DNA of 61,960 bases from JBBCJM01 sp037190175 (lineage in GTDB: Bacteria; Pseudomonadota; Alphaproteobacteria; Rhodobacterales; Rhodobacteraceae): positions 1-61,960 of the forward strand of contig JBBCJM010000134.1 of NCBI GenBank assembly GCA_037190175.1, read 5' to 3'. The position numbers and the translations under genes are program-made. Shown here piece after piece: positions 49,193 to 59,953 of this stretch; position 1 is the stretch's first letter, and each line of letters starts with the position of its first letter. Below the pieces are notes generated by a model. That model saw only the letters and a program-made list of their open reading frames with translations, made no database searches and had not been told where the DNA came from.

Positions 49193-49256
49193 CGACCGTT
49201 TCCGAAGAAATATGTTATGCAGGAAGATATTGCAGGCTGAAATTCAGGTGCGGGCT

Positions 49257-49283
49257 TTGCATGGAAAGATGGCATTCATGCAA
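49257..49283. promoter_or_regulatory. Inverted repeat upstream of the MFS gene, candidate operator
   Basis: TTGCATG (49257-49263) is inverted at 49277-49283 (CATGCAA) with a 13-base spacer. The adjacent AT-rich stretch 49193-49245 contains TAACAT, a possible -10 on the minus strand. No regulator gene is adjacent. Confidence 0.35.
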
Positions 49284-49288
49284 GCGCC

Positions 49289-50074
49289 TCACGGCCGCCC
49301 CAACTCGCTGAGGAAGCCGGAGACCGCGGCCGCCCAGTCCTGCGGCGCGTCCACCGGCGGCAGGTGGCCCGAGCGGCGCAATAACTGAAACCGGCAGCCG
49401 GGGATCAGCGCCGCGGTGTCGCGCATCAGGTCCGGCGGCGTGGAGCCGTCGTGCGAGCCGGCGATGGCCAGCGCGGGCAGGCGCAGGCGCGAGGTCGTCT
49501 CGAAGAAATCCGCCCCGCCGATGGCTGCCGCGCAGCCGCACCAGCCCTCGGGGTCGGTCGCCTCCATCACGTCCCGCCACCGCAAAGCCTCCGGCGTCTC
49601 GCGGAAGCCGCGGGCGAACCAGCGTTCCATGGTCGGCCCGCTGACCGCCGCCATGCCGCCCGCGCGCACCGCGGCCACCCGATCCGCCCAGATCGCCGGG
49701 GTGGCGATGCGGTGGGCGGTGTTCGACAGGATCAGCGCGCGCACCAGATCGGGCCGCTTCACTGCCAGCCCCTGCGCCACCAGCCCGCCCATCGAGACGC
49801 CGGCCACCACCGCCCCTTTCACCGCCAGATGGTCCAGCAGCCGCTCGGCGTCCCGCACCAGCGCGCCCATGGCATAGGGCGCGGGCGGCACGTCGGAACC
49901 GCCATGCCCCCGCGCGTCGTAGCGGATCACCCGAAAGGCCGGCGGCAGCAGCGGCGCCGCGGCGTCGAAGACCCCGGCATGGGTGCCCAAGGCATGGCAC
50001 AGCAGCAGCGCCGGGCCGTCCCTCGGCCCCTCGTCGCGGTAGGCCAGCCGCAGGTCGGGCAGGAAGGCCAGCAT
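49289..50074 (-). CDS. Alpha/beta hydrolase (3-oxoadipate enol-lactonase-like)
   Basis: 261 residues. It has the oxyanion region LLLCHALGTHAGVFD, RYDARGHGGSDVPP, the nucleophile elbow VAGVSMGGLVAQ near residue 96, a charge-relay Asp in the SHDGSTPP segment and His in RRSGHLPP. This resembles PcaD. No other protocatechuate genes lie nearby, so the substrate is open. It shares its start base with the upstream dehydratase stop (TGATG), and may be co-transcribed with the dehydratase and the other hydrolase. Confidence 0.87.
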   Translation of the reverse strand: MLAFLPDLRLAYRDEGPRDGPALLLCHALGTHAGVFDAAAPLLPPAFRVIRYDARGHGGSDVPPAPYAMGALVRDAERLLDHLAVKGAVVAGVSMGGLVAQGLAVKRPDLVRALILSNTAHRIATPAIWADRVAAVRAGGMAAVSGPTMERWFARGFRETPEALRWRDVMEATDPEGWCGCAAAIGGADFFETTSRLRLPALAIAGSHDGSTPPDLMRDTAALIPGCRFQLLRRSGHLPPVDAPQDWAAAVSGFLSELGRP

Positions 50075-51042
50075 CAGGGAAAGCGCGCCAGCGCCTGCGT
50101 GAAGAGCCCCGCGTCCACGTTGCCGCCCGAGGCCACCACGATCACGTCCTCGCCCCGCACCGCCTCGGGCCGCAGCAGCGCCGCGGCCAGCGCCACCGCG
50201 CCGCCGGGTTCCAGCACGATCCGCAGCCGGGCGAAGGCCAGCGCCACCGCGTGCAGCGCCTCGTCGTCGGTCACCGTCAGCCCGGGGCCGGCGAGGCGCT
50301 GCAGGATCGGAAAGGTCAGTTCCCCCGGCGCGGGGGTCAGGATCGCGTCGCAGATCGACCCCGCGGTGGTGGCGTTGTGCTGCCTCTGCCCGGCGGCCAG
50401 GCTGCGCGCCATGTCGTCGAAGCCCGCGGGTTCGGCGGTGCGCAGCCGCAGCCCCGGCGCCCGGGCCTCCAGCGCCAGCGCGATGCCGGAGGACAGCCCG
50501 CCGCCGCCGCAGGGGCAGAGCACGTCGGCCTGCGCGATCCCCGCCTCGGCCGCCTGTTCGGCGATCTCCAGCCCCACGCTGCCCTGGCCCGCGATCACCT
50601 CGGGCTCGTCATAGGGCTTCACCAGCACCAGCCCGCGCTCGGCGGCGATGCGGTCACCCAGTTCTTCGCGGCTTTCGGTGGCGCGGTCATAGGTCACCAC
50701 CTCGGCCCCCAGCGCGCGGGTGTTCTCGATCTTCACCCGCGGCGCGTCGGAGGGCATGATGATGACCGCGGGCAGGTCGTGGCGGGCGGCGGCCAGCGCC
50801 ACCCCCTGCGCATGGTTGCCCGAGGAATAGGCGATCACCCCTTTGGTGCCCGCCGGCAGGGCCGAGACCGCCGCCCAGCCGCCGCGGAACTTGAAGCTGC
50901 CGGTGTGCTGCAGGCATTCGGCCTTCACCCAGACCCGCCGCCCCGCGATCCGGTCGAGGAAGGGCGAGGTCAGCAGCGGTGTGCGGCGGGCCTGGCCGGA
51001 GAGTCGCCGGGCGGCGGCCTCGATGCGGGCGATGTCGGTCAT
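50074..51042 (-). CDS. Threonine/serine dehydratase-like PLP enzyme
   Basis: Fold-type II PLP enzyme, 322 residues. The PLP lysine is in HTGSFKFRGG near residue 52, the phosphate-loop region is VIAYSSGNHAQGVALAA, and the glycine loop is LCPCGGGGLSSGI. It is short, with no C-terminal ACT domain, so it is not the biosynthetic IlvA type. Catabolic threonine/serine dehydratase or 3-hydroxyaspartate ammonia-lyase are both possible; the latter occurs in many Rhodobacterales. It is flanked by two hydrolases on the same strand with overlapping starts. Confidence 0.85.
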   Translation of the reverse strand: MTDIARIEAAARRLSGQARRTPLLTSPFLDRIAGRRVWVKAECLQHTGSFKFRGGWAAVSALPAGTKGVIAYSSGNHAQGVALAAARHDLPAVIIMPSDAPRVKIENTRALGAEVVTYDRATESREELGDRIAAERGLVLVKPYDEPEVIAGQGSVGLEIAEQAAEAGIAQADVLCPCGGGGLSSGIALALEARAPGLRLRTAEPAGFDDMARSLAAGQRQHNATTAGSICDAILTPAPGELTFPILQRLAGPGLTVTDDEALHAVALAFARLRIVLEPGGAVALAAALLRPEAVRGEDVIVVASGGNVDAGLFTQALARFP

Positions 51043-51869
51043 GATGCCTCCGTGCAGCGGGCGAGGAAGGCGTGGATCGCCTCAACCGCCTCGGGTTCGT
51101 CCAGGAAGGGGATATGCGCGCGGCCCGGCACCTCGGCGAAGATCATGTCGGGGCGGCGGCGGCGCATCTCGGCCGCCGTGGCCGGGGTCAGCAGGTCGGA
51201 ATTGGCCCCGCGGATCAAGGCGAGCGGCAGCCCGGCGCAGGCGTCGAACAGCGGCCAGAGGTCGGGCTCCGGCCCCTCGAAGGCCGCCAGGAACGCCTGC
51301 CGCAGCGCGGGGTCGTAGGTGATCCGCAGCCCCTCGGGCGTGGCGCGCCAGTGCAGCCGGGCCTCGGCCAGCCAGCGATCAGGGGCCACCCCGTCGAACC
51401 CGGGGCTGAGGCCGGGCAGGGCGGCGGCCATGGCCTCGTGCGTGGCGGCCGAGGGGTTGCGGCCCAGATAGCCGAAGATCCGCTCCAGCCCCGGCCGCGC
51501 CACCTCGGGCCCCACGTCGTTGAGGCAGAGGCCCAGCAGGCGGGGCTTCGCCGTGGCGGCCAGGAACAGCCCGATCAGCCCGCCGCGCGAGGTGCCGATG
51601 ACCGCCGCCTTCTCCACCCCCAGATGGTCCAGCAGCGCCACCGCATCCTTCGCCTCCTGCGGCACGGTATAGGTGGCGGGCCCGGTGAAGTCGCTGCCCC
51701 CCCGGCCGCGATAGTCCATGCGGATCAGCCGGCAGGGCGGCAGGTGCGGGCGCAGATAGTCGAAATCGCCCATGGTCCGGGTCAGGCCGGAGAGGCAGAG
51801 CAGCGGCAGCCCCTCGCCCTCGTCGGAGAAGGCGAGGCGGGCGCCGTCGCGGGCGGTGAAATGGCTCAC
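51039..51869 (-). CDS. Alpha/beta hydrolase
   Basis: 276 residues. LLCLSGLTRTMGDFDYLRPHL, MDYRGRGGSDF, the nucleophile elbow VIGTSRGGLIG and a late His in GRAHIPFLDEPEAV are seen; the acid is probably in the GANSDLLTP loop. The substrate is unknown. Stop and start overlap with the dehydratase as ATGA. The 122 bases upstream to prpE hold no gene or clear signal. Confidence 0.86.
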   Translation of the reverse strand: MSHFTARDGARLAFSDEGEGLPLLCLSGLTRTMGDFDYLRPHLPPCRLIRMDYRGRGGSDFTGPATYTVPQEAKDAVALLDHLGVEKAAVIGTSRGGLIGLFLAATAKPRLLGLCLNDVGPEVARPGLERIFGYLGRNPSAATHEAMAAALPGLSPGFDGVAPDRWLAEARLHWRATPEGLRITYDPALRQAFLAAFEGPEPDLWPLFDACAGLPLALIRGANSDLLTPATAAEMRRRRPDMIFAEVPGRAHIPFLDEPEAVEAIHAFLARCTEAS

Positions 51870-51991
51870 GCGGCGTCCCCCTTGCGGGGCGCGCGGCGGA
51901 GACGGGCGGGGGCGGACAGCGGGATCATGGCCGGACCCTAGCCGCCGCGACGGGCGAGCGGAAGGGGGGCTTCAGGCCATCCCGGCGGGGC

Positions 51992-53890
51992 TCAGGCGGG
52001 CGTCCTGGCCAGCCCGATGGTCTGCAACGCGGCGCGGATCTCGTCCAGCACCACGGGGTCATCGATGGTGGCGGGGGTCTTGAACGCCTCGGCATCGGCG
52101 ATCTTCACCATGGTCGCCCGCAGGATCTTGCCCGAGCGGGTCTTGGGCAGCCGGTCCACCACCAGCGCGCGCTTGAAGTCGGCCACCGGCCCGATCCGGT
52201 CGCGCATCAGCCCCACGCATTCGCGCACCACCGTGTCGTGCGCGGTCTCGGCGCCCTTCTTCAGGCACAGGAAGCCCAGCGGCGACTGGCCCTTCAGCGC
52301 GTCGCTGACCCCGATCACCGCGCATTCGGCCACCGCGGGGTGCGAGGCCAGAACCTCCTCCATCGCGCCGGTCGACAGGCGGTGGCCGGCGACGTTGATC
52401 ACGTCGTCGGTGCGGGCCATGATGTAGAGATAGCCGTCCTCGTCCACATAGCCGGCATCCCCCGTCTCGTAATAGCCGGGGAAGTGGGACAGGTAGGACT
52501 TGCGGAACCTTTCCTCGGCGTTCCACAGCGTGGGCAGGGTGCCGGGCGGCAGCGGCAGCTTCACCGCCACCGCGCCCAGCGTGCCGGGGGGAACCGGATG
52601 GCCGCCCTCGTCCAGCACCTGCACGTCATAGCCGGGCATGGGGACGGACGGGCTGCCCGGCTTCACCGGCAGCAGCTCGATCCCCAGCGGATTGGCCGCG
52701 ATGGCCCAGCCGGTTTCGGTCTGCCACCAGTGGTCGATCACCGGGATCCCGAGCTGCTGTTGCGCCCACTGGATCGTGTCGGGGTCGGCCCGCTCGCCGG
52801 CCAGGAACAGCGCCTGGAGGTGGCGCAGGTTGTAGTCGCGGATGAAATGCCCCTCGGGGTCCTCGCGGCGGATGGCGCGCAGCGCGGTGGGGGCGGTGAA
52901 GAAGGACTTCACCCTGTTTTCCGAGATCACCCGCCAGAAGGCGCCGGCGTCGGGCGTGCCCACCGGCTTGCCCTCGTAGACCACGGTGGTGCAGCCGGCG
53001 ATCAGCGGGCCATAGCAGATATAGCTGTGCCCCACGACCCAGCCCACGTCCGAGGCCGCCCAGAACACGTCGCCGGGGCCGACGTTGTAGACGTTCCGCA
53101 TCGACCACATCAGCGCCACCAGATGCCCCGCGGTGGCGCGCACCACCCCCTTGGGCTGGCCGGTGGTGCCGGAGGTGTAGAGGATATAGGCCGGATGGCT
53201 GCCCTCCACCGGCACGCAGTCCGCCGGTTCCGTGCCGTACTGGAACGTATGCCAGGCGACGTCGCGGCCTTCGACCAGCTTGGCCACCTCCTGCTCGCGC
53301 TGGAAGATCACGCAGAAGTCGGGCTTGTGGGCGGCCAGGTCGATGGCGCCGTCCAGCAGGGGCTTGTAGTGCACGATCCGGTTCGGCTCGATCCCGCAGG
53401 AGGCGGCGATGATCGCCCTGGGCTTGCAGTCGTCGATGCGCACGGCCAGTTCCGCGGCGGCGAAGCCCCCGAAGACCACGGAATGGATCGCGCCCAGCCG
53501 GGCGCAGGCCAGCATCGCCTCCAGCGCCTCGGGGATCATCGGCATGTAGATGATCACCCGGTCGCCCTTTTCCACCCCCTTGGCCCGCAGGGCGCCGGCC
53601 AGCGAGGCCACCCGCGCTTGCAGTTCGCGGTAGGTGATGCCCTTGCGCAGATGGGTGACCGGGCTGTCGTGGATGATGGCGAGCTGGCTGCCCCGCCCGG
53701 CCTCGACATGCCGGTCGACCGCGTTCCAGCAGGTATTGACCCGCGCATCGGTGAACCATTCGTAAAGCGGCGCGCGGGTGTCGTTCAGCGCCCGGGAGGG
53801 GGGCTGCACCCAGTCGATGGCTTCCGCCGCCTGCATCCAGAACGCCTCGGGGTCGGCCTGCCAGCTGGCATAGGTCTCGCGGTATCCCAT
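51992..53890 (-). CDS. prpE: Propionyl-CoA synthetase (acetyl-CoA synthetase family)
   Basis: AMP-forming acyl-CoA synthetase, 632 residues. The adenylation motif YILYTSGTTGQPKGVVRATAG, WWQTETGWAIAANP (A5), GETGD-like GYYETGDAGYVDEDGY, and the A10 lysine in KTRSGKILRATM near residue 590 are present. SFFTAPTALRAIRREDPEG and the N-terminus YRETYASWQADPEAFW fit PrpE better than Acs. It activates propionate, and perhaps acetate. The A10 Lys is the usual acetylation site. ATG 53890 follows GGGAGGG. Nothing in the window completes the methylcitrate or methylmalonyl pathway. Confidence 0.92.
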   Translation of the reverse strand: MGYRETYASWQADPEAFWMQAAEAIDWVQPPSRALNDTRAPLYEWFTDARVNTCWNAVDRHVEAGRGSQLAIIHDSPVTHLRKGITYRELQARVASLAGALRAKGVEKGDRVIIYMPMIPEALEAMLACARLGAIHSVVFGGFAAAELAVRIDDCKPRAIIAASCGIEPNRIVHYKPLLDGAIDLAAHKPDFCVIFQREQEVAKLVEGRDVAWHTFQYGTEPADCVPVEGSHPAYILYTSGTTGQPKGVVRATAGHLVALMWSMRNVYNVGPGDVFWAASDVGWVVGHSYICYGPLIAGCTTVVYEGKPVGTPDAGAFWRVISENRVKSFFTAPTALRAIRREDPEGHFIRDYNLRHLQALFLAGERADPDTIQWAQQQLGIPVIDHWWQTETGWAIAANPLGIELLPVKPGSPSVPMPGYDVQVLDEGGHPVPPGTLGAVAVKLPLPPGTLPTLWNAEERFRKSYLSHFPGYYETGDAGYVDEDGYLYIMARTDDVINVAGHRLSTGAMEEVLASHPAVAECAVIGVSDALKGQSPLGFLCLKKGAETAHDTVVRECVGLMRDRIGPVADFKRALVVDRLPKTRSGKILRATMVKIADAEAFKTPATIDDPVVLDEIRAALQTIGLARTPA

Positions 53891-54009
53891 GGAATGCCCT
53901 CCCTCGTCCCTTGCGTCTCGTTACGCCCGGGCGGGGGGTTCCACAAGAATGTTGCGCGACTGTTGCAGGATGCCGCACCGCGGCGAGGTGTCACGGTTGG
54001 CGGTAACGG

Positions 54010-54315
54010 TCAGGTGCCGGACTTCAGCGCCTCCAGCATCGCCCGGCGCAGGATGGCGTTCATCCGGGTCTGGTAGCCCTCCCCTCCCGCCTTGAGCCAG
54101 GCCAGCACGTCGGCATCCAGCCGCGCGGTGATCTGCTGCTTGACCGGGCGGTAGTACTTGCCGCGGACGGCATTGGTCCAGTCGGTCACCTCGGGAATGT
54201 CACTGGTGTCGATCTGGTCGTCGGGCAGTTCGGCCAGGCGCCGGATATCCTCGATCTGTTCCGGGGTGAGCGGGGGCAGAGTCTCTCGCGTATAGCTAAC
54301 GATCTTGGGTTTCAT
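54010..54315 (-). CDS. brnA: BrnA family antitoxin
   Basis: 101 residues, ribbon-helix-helix DNA-binding antitoxin. The C-terminal segment KQQITARLDADVLAWLKAGGEGYQTRMNAILRRAM is typical of BrnA. The acidic N-terminus (LTPEQIEDIRRLAELPDDQIDTSDIPEV) wraps the toxin in the known complex. It overlaps brnT by 20 bases, so both are made from one transcript. BrnA is expected to bind the brnTA promoter and autoregulate. Confidence 0.9.
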   Translation of the reverse strand: MKPKIVSYTRETLPPLTPEQIEDIRRLAELPDDQIDTSDIPEVTDWTNAVRGKYYRPVKQQITARLDADVLAWLKAGGEGYQTRMNAILRRAMLEALKSGT

Positions 54316-54592
54316 AGTCTTTCCTTTCGGCCTTGGTGGCCTTGCGGGCCGAGATGATGCGGATCACCTCGGCGCTTCCCCGCCAGCGATCGGTGTGAAT
54401 CACCAGCAGGAACAGGACGCCCATTACGAGCCCGACCGTCTGCCAACGATATTCTCCGTCCTCGATCCCGTTGAACTCGGTCAGGTTACGGGGATCGTCG
54501 AACACCGCCGTTGCGGTGCGAAAGTCGATTCCGTGCTTCTTGCGGTTGGCCTCGGCCTTGGCGTCATCCCACTCGAAGCGCTCGTCTGTCAT
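54296..54592 (-). CDS. brnT: BrnT family ribonuclease toxin
   Basis: 98-residue RelE-like-fold mRNA interferase. The family start FEWDDAKAEANRKKHGIDFRTA is exact, and the catalytic-region residues RWQTVGLVMGVLFLLVIHTD and RIISARKATKAERKDYE follow. ATG 54592 is the first codon and lies only six bases past a strong -10 box, so the transcript may be leaderless. Base composition is lower in G+C than in the neighbours, suggesting later acquisition. Confidence 0.92.
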   Translation of the reverse strand: MTDERFEWDDAKAEANRKKHGIDFRTATAVFDDPRNLTEFNGIEDGEYRWQTVGLVMGVLFLLVIHTDRWRGSAEVIRIISARKATKAERKDYETQDR

Positions 54593-54598
54593 TGCAGA

Positions 54599-54627
54599 AA
54601 TGTAGTTACAGCCCGCGCCCGGGTCAA
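54599..54627 (-). promoter_or_regulatory. brnTA promoter, predicted leaderless start
   Basis: Minus strand -35 TTGACC (54627-54622), exact 17-base spacer, -10 TACATT (54604-54599). The expected start is at or next to the A of the brnT ATG (54592). The -35 box sits directly after the maeB stop codon. Confidence 0.6.
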
Positions 54628-54628
54628 G

Positions 54629-56908
<2,280 letters not shown>

Positions 56909-56931
56909 GCGCCGCCTCCCCCTGCCGGATG

Positions 56932-56967
56932 GTTCAACGTTGAACGATTGCCGGGCGAACGGCAATC
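56932..56967. promoter_or_regulatory. Two adjacent palindromes between divergent maeB and cdd
   Basis: GTTCAACGTTGAAC (56932-56945) is a perfect 14-base palindrome. It is followed directly by GATTGCCG-GGCGAA-CGGCAATC (56946-56967), an eight-base inverted repeat. They lie 24 bases before the maeB ATG and about 115 before the cdd ATG. This is the expected place for an operator controlling either gene. Confidence 0.5.
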
Positions 56968-57081
56968 CATGCCCTTCGGGATAGGTGTTTTCGGCCCGGC
57001 TTGCAAATGCCCGCCGCCGCCTTGCATCGCGCCGCCCGCCGCCGCACACTCCGGCGGGCAAAGGGACGGACGGGGGGCCTC

Positions 57082-57471
57082 ATGTCGCTGTTTCAGGCTG
57101 CGCTCAAGGTGCGCGAACACGCCCATGCCCCCTATTCGCGCTTCAAGGTGGGCGCCGCGATCGAGACCGCCTCGGGCCGCGTGTTCACCGGCTGCAATGT
57201 CGAGAATGCCGCCTATCCGCAGGGCACCTGCGCCGAGGCCGGCGCCATCGCCGCCATGGTGGCGGCGGGGGAGCGTGAAATCGCCCGGGTGCTGGTGGTA
57301 GGCTCGGGCGACCGCCCGGTGCCGCCCTGCGGCGGCTGCCGGCAGAAACTGGCCGAGTTCGCGGGGCCCGAGGTGCCGGTGACCATGGCCACGCCGGCGG
57401 GCGAGCAACGCACCGTGACCATGGCCGACCTCTTGCCCGGGGCCTTCGGCGCCGATTTCCTGCCGTCATGA
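57082..57471 (+). CDS. cdd: Cytidine deaminase
   Basis: Zinc enzyme converting (deoxy)cytidine to (deoxy)uridine. The 129 residues include PYSRFKVGAAIE, GCNVENAAYPQGTCAEAGAI with the zinc Cys and catalytic Glu, and the second zinc pair PCGGCRQKL. ATG 57082 gives the standard N-terminus. It is the first gene of the salvage operon; its stop overlaps deoA. Confidence 0.96.
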   Translation: MSLFQAALKVREHAHAPYSRFKVGAAIETASGRVFTGCNVENAAYPQGTCAEAGAIAAMVAAGEREIARVLVVGSGDRPVPPCGGCRQKLAEFAGPEVPVTMATPAGEQRTVTMADLLPGAFGADFLPS

Positions 57472-58778
57472 CCACCGCCCGCGCCATCATCGCCGGGCTG
57501 CGGCAGGGCAATACGCCGTCGGAGGAGGATCTGCGCTGGTTCGCCCAAGGGCTGGCCTCGGGCGAGGTGACCGACGCGCAGGCCGGCGCCTTCGCCATGG
57601 CGGTCTGCCTGCGGGGGCTGGGCGAGGCCGGCCGGGGGGCGCTGACCCGGGCGAGGCGCGACTCGGGCCGGGTGCGCGACTGGGACATGCCCGGCCCGGT
57701 GCTGGACAAGCATTCCACCGGCGGCATCGGCGATTGCGTCTCGCTGCTCTTGGCCCCCGCGCTGGCGGTCTGCGGCGCGCATGTGCCGATGATCTCGGGC
57801 CGCGGCCTCGGCCATACCGGCGGCACGCTGGACAAGCTGGAGGCGATCCCCGGCCTGCGCACCGGGCTTTCCGAGGAGGCGCTGCGGATGCAGGTGGCCG
57901 AGGTGGGCTGCGCCATCGTCGCGGCCAGCGCCGAACTCGCCCCGGCCGACCGCCGGCTCTATGCGGTCCGCGACGTGACCGGGACGGTGGAGTCCATCGA
58001 CCTCATCACCGCCTCGATCCTGTCGAAGAAGCTGGCCGCCGGGCTGGAGGCGCTGGTGCTGGACGTCAAATGCGGCTCCGGCGCCTTCATGAAGACGCTG
58101 GCCGAGGCGCGCGCGCTGGCCGAGGCGCTGGTGGCCACCGCACAGGGCGCGGGCTGCATGGCCGCCGCGCTGATCACCGACATGTCGCAGCCCTTGGCCA
58201 CCGCCGCCGGCAACGCGCTGGAGGTGACCGAGGTGATGGAGACGCTGACCGGCACCTCGGTCAACACCGCGCTCTGGGACATCACCTGCGTGCTGGGGGG
58301 CGAGGCGCTGGCGCTGGGAGGCCTCGCGGCGGATGCCGAGGACGGCGCGGGCCGGATGGCGCAGGCGCTGGAATCGGGGGCGGCGGCCGAGACCTTCGGC
58401 CGGATGGTCGCGGCGCAGGGCGGCCCCGCGGATTTCGTGGAACGCTGGCCCGACCGGCTGCCCGCCGCCCCGGTGGTGCGCGAGGTGCCGGCGCCCCGGG
58501 CGGGGTTCGTGACTGCCATCGACGCCGAGGCGCTGGGCCATGCCGTGGTGCGGCTGGGCGGCGGGCGGCTGCGCGACGGCGACCGGGTGAATCCTTCTGT
58601 GGGCCTCTCCGACCTGGCCGGGATCGGCGAGGACATCGGCGCGGGCGCGCCGCTCGCCCTGGTGCACGCGGTGTCCGAGGCCGAGGCGCAGGCCGCCATC
58701 GCCGCGGTGCAGGCCGCCTATGCCATGGGCGAGGCCCCGCCCGCCGAGCCGCCGCTGGTGCTGGGGAGGGTGGCGTGA
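57468..58778 (+). CDS. deoA: Thymidine (pyrimidine-nucleoside) phosphorylase
   Basis: Phosphorolyses thymidine or deoxyuridine to base and deoxyribose-1-phosphate. 436 residues, full length. The phosphate motif LDKHSTGGIGDCVSLLLAP, SGRGLGHTGGTLDKLE, DLITASILSKKLAAG, and DVKCGSGAFM are all present. The start overlaps the cdd stop as ATGA and the stop overlaps deoB as GTGA. It yields deoxyribose-1-phosphate for the next gene product. Confidence 0.96.
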   Translation: MTTARAIIAGLRQGNTPSEEDLRWFAQGLASGEVTDAQAGAFAMAVCLRGLGEAGRGALTRARRDSGRVRDWDMPGPVLDKHSTGGIGDCVSLLLAPALAVCGAHVPMISGRGLGHTGGTLDKLEAIPGLRTGLSEEALRMQVAEVGCAIVAASAELAPADRRLYAVRDVTGTVESIDLITASILSKKLAAGLEALVLDVKCGSGAFMKTLAEARALAEALVATAQGAGCMAAALITDMSQPLATAAGNALEVTEVMETLTGTSVNTALWDITCVLGGEALALGGLAADAEDGAGRMAQALESGAAAETFGRMVAAQGGPADFVERWPDRLPAAPVVREVPAPRAGFVTAIDAEALGHAVVRLGGGRLRDGDRVNPSVGLSDLAGIGEDIGAGAPLALVHAVSEAEAQAAIAAVQAAYAMGEAPPAEPPLVLGRVA

Positions 58779-59953
58779 GCCGGGCCTTCCTGATCGTGAT
58801 GGATTCGGTGGGGGCCGGGGGTGCCCCGGATGCCGCCGAGTTCGGCGACGCGGGCGCCAATACGCTGGCCCATATCGCCGCGGCCCGGGCGGCGGCGGGG
58901 CGGCCGCTGCGGATGCCGGTGCTGGACGGGCTGGGGCTCTCCGCCGCCGTGCGGCTGGCCTCGGGGGCCGACATGCCCGGGCTGGGGGCCGAGCCGCGCG
59001 GCCGCTGGGGGGCGGCGACCGAGGTCTCGCGCGGCAAGGACACGCCCTCGGGCCATTGGGACCTGGCGGGCGTGCCGGTGCCCTGGGACTGGACGTATTT
59101 CCCGCGGGAAGTGCCGGCCTTCCCGGCCGGGCTGATGGCCGAGGTAGCCGCCTTGTGCGGGGCAGGGGGGACCTTGGGCAACTGCCATGCCTCCGGCGTG
59201 CCGATCATCGAGGCGCTGGGGCAGGAGCATCTGCGCACCGGCTGGCCGATCTGCTATACCTCCGCCGACAGCGTGTTCCAGATCGCCGCGCATGAGGGGG
59301 CCTTCGGGCTGGACCGGCTGCTGGCGCTCTGCGAGGCGATCGCCCCGCGGCTGCACGCCATGCGGGTGGGCCGGGTGATCGCCCGGCCCTTCACGGGCGA
59401 GCCCGGCGCCTTCGCCCGCACCGGCAACCGGCGCGACTATGCGATGACGCCACCCGCGCCGACGATCCTGGACCGCGCGCTGGCGGCGGGGCGGATGACC
59501 CATGCGGTGGGCAAGGTCAGTGACATCTTCGCCCACCAGGGGGTGGGGCGCGAGTGGAAGGGGCAGAGCGACCTTGACCTTTCCCAACATATCCACAGGC
59601 TGGCGGAGGTCGCCGAGCCCGGATCCCTGACATTCGCCAACTTCGTGGAGTTCGACAGCCTCTACGGCCACCGCCGCGACCCCCTGGGCTACGCCGCGGC
59701 GCTGGAGTGGTTCGACACCGTGGCCGGTGCTTTCCTGAACCGGCTGAAACCCGGCGACCTGGCCGTCTTCACCGCCGACCATGGCAACGACCCCACCTGG
59801 CCCGGCACCGACCACACCCGCGAGCGCGTGCCGGTGCTGATCCACGGCGCCACGCCGGGCCCCATGGGCCTGATCGCCTTCGCCGACGTGGCCGAGACCG
59901 TCGCCGCGCACCTCGGGCTGGCCGCGGGCCCCGCAGGAGTGTCCCGCCTGTGA
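58775..59953 (+). CDS. deoB: Phosphopentomutase
   Basis: Alkaline-phosphatase-superfamily enzyme interconverting (deoxy)ribose-1- and -5-phosphate, 392 residues. The first metal motif FLIVMDSVGAGGAPDAAEFGD is at the N-terminus, the cap domain contains GKDTPSGHWDLAGVP, and the metal ligands return in FTADHGNDPTWPGTDHTRE. The start is GTG 58775, coupled to the deoA stop and preceded by GGGGAGGG. The overlap with add is again GTGA. Confidence 0.96.
   Translation: MSRAFLIVMDSVGAGGAPDAAEFGDAGANTLAHIAAARAAAGRPLRMPVLDGLGLSAAVRLASGADMPGLGAEPRGRWGAATEVSRGKDTPSGHWDLAGVPVPWDWTYFPREVPAFPAGLMAEVAALCGAGGTLGNCHASGVPIIEALGQEHLRTGWPICYTSADSVFQIAAHEGAFGLDRLLALCEAIAPRLHAMRVGRVIARPFTGEPGAFARTGNRRDYAMTPPAPTILDRALAAGRMTHAVGKVSDIFAHQGVGREWKGQSDLDLSQHIHRLAEVAEPGSLTFANFVEFDSLYGHRRDPLGYAAALEWFDTVAGAFLNRLKPGDLAVFTADHGNDPTWPGTDHTRERVPVLIHGATPGPMGLIAFADVAETVAAHLGLAAGPAGVSRL

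Noticed and set aside
53891..54009. Direct repeat TTGCG-N5-TTGC upstream of prpE as a regulator site
   Set aside because: Too short and degenerate to separate from chance in this GC-rich context, and no regulator gene is beside it.
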